Positions 58,364-64,000 of a stretch of 64,000 nt of DNA are shown one piece after another. How positions within the stretch are numbered: position 1 is the first letter of the stretch; each line of letters opens with the position of its first letter. The notes under the pieces were generated by a model. That model searched no databases. It was given only the letters and a program-made list of their open reading frames with translations, and was not told where the DNA came from. Source of the DNA: Akkermansiaceae bacterium (GTDB lineage: Bacteria > Verrucomicrobiota > Verrucomicrobiia > Verrucomicrobiales > Akkermansiaceae); NCBI GenBank assembly GCA_026421245.1, contig JAPKDJ010000007.1, positions 1 to 64,000 of the forward strand, read 5' to 3'. The position numbers and the translations under genes are program-made.

Positions 58364-58825
58364 CGACACCTCTCGCCCGCCCGTTCGAGTCCTAGACCCA
58401 CGAAGAGGGGTTTTTCCTGCCTGCCTGGGCACCCACTGGCGGTCCGGGGTCAGAGTTGATTGTTTGCCTTTCCATTCCAGAGAGGGCGAGCCGTCCAATA
58501 ACTGGCCGGAGTCGTAGAGTTCCTTTGGGGGGGCTCCTCCGAGACGATTCATCGACTTCCCGGTAAGCTTCATGCCCACGTCACCAATGCTCAGTTGGGC
58601 ACAGAGCGTGTCGTTCGAGACGTCAATGTTAGCAAGATTCGCGAGCACATGCGTGCGAATCGCGATGTCGGATTGATTGGTCTGGGTTTGGACTTTGACG
58701 TAACCGGAGTGGTAAGAATCGGGTAGGCTATATTGGGCGCTTCTCATTCGGGGAGAAGGATGATACTTTCGGGCTCAAGGCCAGTTGGTTCTTCTGGGCC
58801 GGCGGTCGGGACCTCCTACTTCCAC

Positions 58826-59614
58826 ATGAAAAAATCTCCTTTTGGTAAAGCCTCTTGCCTATTCAGTTTGGCGGCCCTTTTGGTCTCCTGTGATCGGCAA
58901 GAGAATCCTAAAGGGGACTCTGGGAAATCTCCTTCGACGACTGAGCAGGCTCACAATGCCGCTTACTCAGATTGGTATAGCAAGGCCGGGTTGCAATTCG
59001 AAATGGAGCGGCTCAAGCCCAGCCAATTTTTCTCGTCCGTGCAAGGTCGGCTTCATGAGGGAGCCAATCAATACCGGGCAATTACCGAGACTCTAGATGC
59101 AGAAAGGTATGACCGTTATGCGGTTGCCTGGGGGCAAACTGAGAGTGAGCTTTTCGAAAATGAAATCTCTCTTTTGAGGGATGGTTTCAGCAGGCACGAT
59201 TCGCAGGTCTTTACCAATTCAGCCGGTGCGGTAATTCATCAGTTGGTGATGTTGCGTGCAGTTGGAGCCGGTGGAACTGAGGCCGTTCCTCTGGTGGACG
59301 TGAAGCCCGAGCGCGATCCCATTGCCCGTTTGGAGCCGGAACCCAGTGATTTGACTTTTGAATCTGAGGAGGAAAATCTTTCTACAGTGGGAGAGGAGAT
59401 CACACCGCCCGAGTCCGAGCCAATCGTGGCTCCGGAACCTGAGCCCGTGGTTGAGCCTGAGCCAAAGATGAAGACTTACGTTGTTTCGAAAGGGGATACT
59501 TTGAGTTCGATTGCCCGTCGGAACAAAGTTTCGTTGTCGGATTTCAAGAGGGTAAATGGATTAAAATCCGACCGAATACGGATCAAGCAGGTTCTTAAGA
59601 TTCCCAACAAATAA
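58826..59614 (+). CDS. LysM-domain lipoprotein
   Basis: Lipobox LAALLVSCDR; C-terminal 'KTYVVSKGDTLSSIARRNKVSLSDFKRVNGLKSDRIRIKQVLKIP'. Confidence 0.87.
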   Translation: MKKSPFGKASCLFSLAALLVSCDRQENPKGDSGKSPSTTEQAHNAAYSDWYSKAGLQFEMERLKPSQFFSSVQGRLHEGANQYRAITETLDAERYDRYAVAWGQTESELFENEISLLRDGFSRHDSQVFTNSAGAVIHQLVMLRAVGAGGTEAVPLVDVKPERDPIARLEPEPSDLTFESEEENLSTVGEEITPPESEPIVAPEPEPVVEPEPKMKTYVVSKGDTLSSIARRNKVSLSDFKRVNGLKSDRIRIKQVLKIPNK

Positions 59615-59760
59615 GGGGCTTTCCCTGTGAGTTTATTGAATTGGTGGTTTCACTTGATCCTTCAACCTTGAGTTGGAGGGGTCATTTTTTTGGTGTTCAT
59701 TTTTCACGGGCTGACTTTTATTCTCCATGCCCTACGAGGTAGGGATCGATGGAGGAACCT

Positions 59761-59794
59761 AAAAAAGCCCGGCGCTCAGGATGAGGCCGGGCTT
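59761..59794 (-). terminator. Rho-independent terminator (minus strand)
   Basis: Minus: AAGCCCGGC ctcatcctgagc GCCGGGCTTTTTT. Confidence 0.88.
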
Positions 59795-59813
59795 GAGAAT
59801 GAGGAGATGCAAT

Positions 59814-61268
59814 TCACTTCACTTTGTAGAGGCGTTTGAGGATGGGGAGGCCTCGCTTTAGGAAGTCGCGGTCAACCTGGTCGGATAGAAATTCGTCGAG
59901 AAAGATTTGATAGGGTTCCTCGTCAGTTTCGATGATGTGGATTCCACTGGCGGGAGTTTTTTCAAGGGCCGCGGCCAGCTCGGGAAGCCCGGCGACGGGG
60001 TTCCCGTTGATGGATTTGATGATTTGGCTGCCAAGGCGGTCGTAGCCGATGGTTGCTTCCGTTGCGATGACTCGCGTTAGGACAACGACACGATGACGAC
60101 CTTCTTCATAGTCTTCCGGGTTATTGAGCACGTCGAGAAGGTTCAGGGGTGCCCGGGTGGCCCAATCCTTGCCGAAGGCTTCAAGGTAGGGCTTTGACAA
60201 TTCCTGGAAGACCAATCCGCCCTTAATGAGGAAGGGAGGAGCTTCGTCGTGACCATGAGTCGGGACGAGAGGAAGAGGGGCTTTTTTTAAGATGCCCTTT
60301 AATTTCCTCGGCTTGCCATTGCGGAGGATTTCGATTGGAACCTGGGCGCCCATGGCGGGGCCGCCCCGGACGAGGTGGGGCCAATAAAGGGTGCCGTATT
60401 CGGGGTGTTTGAAGTATCCCCGTCGGTCAATCGGAAAGCCACTGACACTGAGGATGACGTCCCCTTTTTTGAGGCCGGCCTTATCGCCCGCTCCTCCCGG
60501 GAGAGTTCGCGTCACGTAAAGACCACCTTTGTCTTCTGGCAGTTTGAGCCAGCCCCGGAAGTGCGGATCCTCGGTGGTGGTGGTGCCAACGCCAAGGCTT
60601 GGGAAGCCTACGTAGGTGCCGTCCGAGGCATCTTTCAGAAAGGCAGAGATGATATCCACCGAGATCACGTCGCTGATTTGGTCCTTTGAATCGTAACTGG
60701 TAAGAATGCCGGTGAGTTTGTCCTCGCGGAAGGCGGGCAGGGTGAAGGAATTCCCCGAGGTTTGCATAGAAGCTTTCACGGTGTAGCAGAGGAAATACCG
60801 TCCGTTGACAAAGGTGCTGAGGAGTTCCATGGAACGGATGGTTCCGATGGTGCCAAGAGGTTCGCCATTGGTTTCTAATTGGAGGAGGTTGACTTCGTCT
60901 CCGGGTTTTGCCGGAGTTGCCAGTTCGACAGATTTGAGTTCTTTCAGAAAACCGGGATCAGCATCGGGAACGAGAAGGGCAAGATTGGCCTCGTAGTCGA
61001 TGGCGCTCACCTTGGCGGGAACCGTTTTGGTGCTGTCAGCCGATTGAAGCTCGATGTAGATCGAGTCGGCTGCCATGGCGGCAGTCGTGAGAATGCGATT
61101 ACCCGGGAGAAGTGTTCCTAAGCCACGACGTGAGCGGGGCGGGCTTTTCTCCCAAGGCTGGGAGGCACTGAAAGTTTGAATCGTCGAGTTAATGCGAACC
61201 AGAGAATCTTCTGGAGCTGCAAGGAGCGGCTGAAGGAGAACCAGAGTGAGAGCGAGAATTTTTTTCAT
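59814..61268 (-). CDS. Trypsin-like/PDZ HtrA-family paralogue, probably catalytically inactive
   Basis: PDZ 'GGLYVTRTLPGGAGDKAGLKKGDVILSVSGFPID'; protease motif positions read TTAAMA, EANLAL, GNSFTLP. Confidence 0.75.
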   Translation of the reverse strand: MKKILALTLVLLQPLLAAPEDSLVRINSTIQTFSASQPWEKSPPRSRRGLGTLLPGNRILTTAAMAADSIYIELQSADSTKTVPAKVSAIDYEANLALLVPDADPGFLKELKSVELATPAKPGDEVNLLQLETNGEPLGTIGTIRSMELLSTFVNGRYFLCYTVKASMQTSGNSFTLPAFREDKLTGILTSYDSKDQISDVISVDIISAFLKDASDGTYVGFPSLGVGTTTTEDPHFRGWLKLPEDKGGLYVTRTLPGGAGDKAGLKKGDVILSVSGFPIDRRGYFKHPEYGTLYWPHLVRGGPAMGAQVPIEILRNGKPRKLKGILKKAPLPLVPTHGHDEAPPFLIKGGLVFQELSKPYLEAFGKDWATRAPLNLLDVLNNPEDYEEGRHRVVVLTRVIATEATIGYDRLGSQIIKSINGNPVAGLPELAAALEKTPASGIHIIETDEEPYQIFLDEFLSDQVDRDFLKRGLPILKRLYKVK

Positions 61269-61304
61269 GGAACAGAATTTCTGTTTGAATTTTGAATAAG
61301 AAGC

Positions 61305-62795
61305 TTAATCGAGTTGCGCTGCTTTGGTGACCCCGACCTGAGCCATGATTCGTTTTTGTGCGGCCGTGACTTCGGAAGACGGGATAATGAGTGGTCGGTT
61401 GGCTCCGTTAAATCTGATCACGTGATATTCGGGAGGGTCGGGAGCATTGAGGAGTTCGTGAAGTTGGCGAAGGTTTTTGATTTTAGTGCCATTGATTTCC
61501 TGGACGACCATCCCGGAGAAGTCCCCCATGTGGGTGGTGAGGCGGTCGTTTTCTACCCGGGTGAGGACGACAACGTCTTCCATGTCCTTGAAGAGACCTT
61601 TGGAAACGTAGTCGGCGTAGATCTGGCGAAGACGTCGGTTATTGAATTTGTAGCTCGCGAAAAGATTGAGATCGAGAGGTTGGAAAACAAGCCCTGCAAA
61701 GAACGAGTAGCGGGGAATAATTTCATACTGAATGGAATAGATGCGAGAATGGGGGAATTTCTTCAGCGCGAGTTCCTTCTCGAACTTTTTCCCTTTGCGA
61801 ATGAGGGTGAGAGCAATTTTGTCTCCGGAGAATTTCCGCTCAACGATTTCGTTCATGTCTACGAACTCGCCGGCAATGCGGATGTTTCCGGCGCTGTCGA
61901 TTTCATTGCCGTCGATGCTAAGGAGAACGTCACCACGTTCGAGGATGCCATCAGCCGGTCCGGCTGGAACGACATTTGCAACGAGGACGCCCTTGCCATT
62001 TTCAGGGAGATTGTAGGCGCGGCGCATCGCCGGGTTGAAGAGAGGAAAGGGCGAGATCCCGAGGTCCATGTAGTGGTCGTATTTACCATCACCAATGTCG
62101 GTGAGGAAACGTTTCACGACCGGGGTGGGGATGATATAGCCTACGTTGTCGGCTTGAGCGTTCCCCTGGAAGGCGACGCCCACGACTTTTCCATCCTGAA
62201 TGACAGGTCCGCCGGAGTTGCCGGGGTTGATGGCGGCATCGATCTGAATGACAAGGTGGGAATCCGCGCGGGAGTGGCTGTAGCTACTGAAGTCGATTCG
62301 GGAAACAACACCCTGGGTGACTGAGAGACGCTCTCCTCCGACCGGATAGCCAATTGCGCTGACCCGGCTTTCAAGTTTGGGCATGCCGCCGATTTCAAGG
62401 TAAGGGAGGCCCTCGAAAGGTTTAATATCCTGAAGCTCGATGAGGGCGAGGTCACAGTCATGTGCAACGTGACGAACGCGAGCGACGTGTTTTTGGGATG
62501 AACCACGGCGGGTGACGAGGAGGCGGCGATTATCGGAAACGACGTGGGCGTTGGTGAGAATTTGGTTGGGTCCGATGATAAAGCCGGTGCCTGTGCCTCC
62601 TGAGAAGCGACCGCTGTTCCACGGAGTGCGATAGTCGGGGACCTGGGTGGCGACTTCGATCTTGACGACGGAATCGTAAAGAGTTGGTTTCTGGATGATT
62701 GATGGGGTTGCGAGGGGCGCGGGCTGTTCTTTCAACTGGGCAGGAAGGGCCCCGCAGACGGCAAGAGGGAGAAGAACTCTCGTGATGATTCTCAT
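61305..62795 (-). CDS. HtrA/Deg-like trypsin-PDZ serine protease
   Basis: TNAHVV, HDCDLALIEL, INPGNSGGPVIQ triad motifs; PDZ 'VLVANVVPAGPADGILERGDVLLSIDG'; start MRIITRVLLPLAV at 62795. Confidence 0.9.
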   Translation of the reverse strand: MRIITRVLLPLAVCGALPAQLKEQPAPLATPSIIQKPTLYDSVVKIEVATQVPDYRTPWNSGRFSGGTGTGFIIGPNQILTNAHVVSDNRRLLVTRRGSSQKHVARVRHVAHDCDLALIELQDIKPFEGLPYLEIGGMPKLESRVSAIGYPVGGERLSVTQGVVSRIDFSSYSHSRADSHLVIQIDAAINPGNSGGPVIQDGKVVGVAFQGNAQADNVGYIIPTPVVKRFLTDIGDGKYDHYMDLGISPFPLFNPAMRRAYNLPENGKGVLVANVVPAGPADGILERGDVLLSIDGNEIDSAGNIRIAGEFVDMNEIVERKFSGDKIALTLIRKGKKFEKELALKKFPHSRIYSIQYEIIPRYSFFAGLVFQPLDLNLFASYKFNNRRLRQIYADYVSKGLFKDMEDVVVLTRVENDRLTTHMGDFSGMVVQEINGTKIKNLRQLHELLNAPDPPEYHVIRFNGANRPLIIPSSEVTAAQKRIMAQVGVTKAAQLD

Positions 62796-62996
62796 AGTTG
62801 AGAGGACGGTACGGCTGCCTGCTTCTTTTGAAAAGAGGAAATACAATTGGGGGATGTTTGGCGAAGGAGAATCATCGGCGCGCGCGATGATTCCTCCCAA
62901 GGCTTCGGGGTCACAAGGTCCCGTTTCAGGAGTCCTGACTTTGCAGAGTCCTCATCAGAAATCGCCGGTGGCTGCCAGGGCCTATTGATTGAAAGG

Positions 62997-64000
62997 CTAG
63001 ACGTTGAAGCGAAACTCGATGACGTCACCATCTGCGACGACGTAGTCCTTGCCTTCGATGCGGAGTTTTCCGGCATCGCGGGCTGCGGCTTTTCCTCCGA
63101 GTCCGACGAAGTCATCGTAGTGGGCGACCTCGGCAGCGATGAATCCGCGTTCAAAGTCGCCGTGAATGACTCCGGCGGCGGCCGGTGCCTTGTCACCGGC
63201 GGTGATGGTCCATGCCCGGGTCTCCTGAATCCCGGTCGTGATGTAGGTGCGGAGACCAAGAAGGTGATAGACCGCGCGAATGAGATCTGAGACTCCGGAA
63301 TCGGTCACGCCCATGTCGCCGAGAAATTCTTGGGCCTCTTCTTCGCTGAGTTCGACGAGTTCTTCCTCGATACGGGCCGAGATGACGATGATTTCAGCTC
63401 CGTGGGATTCAGAGGCGTAGGCTTTGACCTTGGAGACGAGAGGGTGGGAGTGCGGATCTGTGACGGCTCCGGCGAGTTCATCTTCATTTACGTTACAGGC
63501 AAAAATGGTGCGCTTTGAAGAGAGGAGAAAAAAGTCCTTCATCACTTTTTGCTCGTCGGCGGTGAGGTCGGCGGTGAGAGCAGGCTTTCCTTGGTCGAGA
63601 TGGGGGAGGAGTTTGACAATGAGATCGACCTCGGCCTTGGATTCCTTGTCGCCGGACTTGGCTTTTTTTTCCCGGGACTGTTTGCGCTTATCGAGAGCGG
63701 CGATGTCAGCGAGGATGAGTTCGGAATTGATAATCTCGATGTCGCGGGCGGGGTCTACGGTGCCGAGTTCATGAATAATATCGTCGTTTTCGAAGCAGCG
63801 AACGACTTGCACGATGGCGTCGACTTCACGGATGGTGGCGAGGAATTTATTACCGAGTCCAGCTCCTTCGGAGGCTCCTTCGACGAGTCCGGCGATGTCG
63901 ACGAATTCGATCGCAGTGGGGATCACCTTGGTCGACTTGGACATCTCGGAGAGCTTGTTCAGACGTGGGTCGGGCACAGTGACCATTCCGATATTGGGGT
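62997..64000 (-). CDS. ychF: YchF/OLA1-family ATPase (partial; N-terminus beyond window end)
   Basis: '[66 protein letters not shown]'; C-terminal TGS-like '[29 protein letters not shown]'. Confidence 0.94.
   Translation of the reverse strand, partial: PNIGMVTVPDPRLNKLSEMSKSTKVIPTAIEFVDIAGLVEGASEGAGLGNKFLATIREVDAIVQVVRCFENDDIIHELGTVDPARDIEIINSELILADIAALDKRKQSREKKAKSGDKESKAEVDLIVKLLPHLDQGKPALTADLTADEQKVMKDFFLLSSKRTIFACNVNEDELAGAVTDPHSHPLVSKVKAYASESHGAEIIVISARIEEELVELSEEEAQEFLGDMGVTDSGVSDLIRAVYHLLGLRTYITTGIQETRAWTITAGDKAPAAAGVIHGDFERGFIAAEVAHYDDFVGLGGKAAARDAGKLRIEGKDYVVADGDVIEFRFNV

Noticed and set aside
58385-58415. tRNA T-arm-like string (CCGTTCGAGTCC)
   Set aside because: Flanking bases do not form a 5-bp T-stem or a tRNA cloverleaf.

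Overview
This 64 kb window looks like ordinary chromosomal DNA from a Verrucomicrobia/Planctomycetes-type bacterium, inferred from paired DUF1501/DUF1549/DUF1553 and DUF1552/DUF1592 proteins, Cys-type sulfatases, PEP-CTERM proteins and secreted PQQ-type beta-propellers. I saw no rRNA, tRNA, CRISPR array, prophage or complete insertion sequence. Main blocks: (1) a truncated tandem LamG paralogue plus a LamG PEP-CTERM gene; (2) two divergent pairs of planctomycetal cytochrome-type genes; (3) a nonsense-interrupted MerR/CbpM-like gene, an M24 peptidase and a metzincin; (4) a tightly coupled operon of LolD-like ATPase, ThiF/MoeB-like E1, tandem-duplicated ModA, ModB and short ModC; (5) an opposing run with LamG/MTase-like/PQQ fusion, PQQ protein, a Cys-containing secreted protein, an FtsX-like permease and a frameshifted small ORF; (6) citramalate synthase, MFS, 3D-domain lipoprotein, Nth; (7) an ExbB-ExbD-ExbD-giant TPR operon; (8) Rpe-like, LsrF-like, Tm-1-like, two sulfatases and a TIM-barrel PEP-hydrolase-like gene; (9) a CusCBA-type efflux operon with small Cys-rich and His-rich accessory proteins; (10) LpxK, MoaA, PQQ, ThuA-like, M14, PH-domain and LysM genes; (11) an HtrA protease followed by a catalytically degenerate paralogue, and YchF. 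The strongest second-look candidates are the ABC/E1/Mod operon, the ExbBD-TPR operon, the efflux operon with His-rich parts, the HtrA/pseudo-HtrA pair, the Tm-1/TIM-barrel/LsrF/sulfatase cluster and several small decayed genes. All product calls come from reading the sequence; no database search was run.
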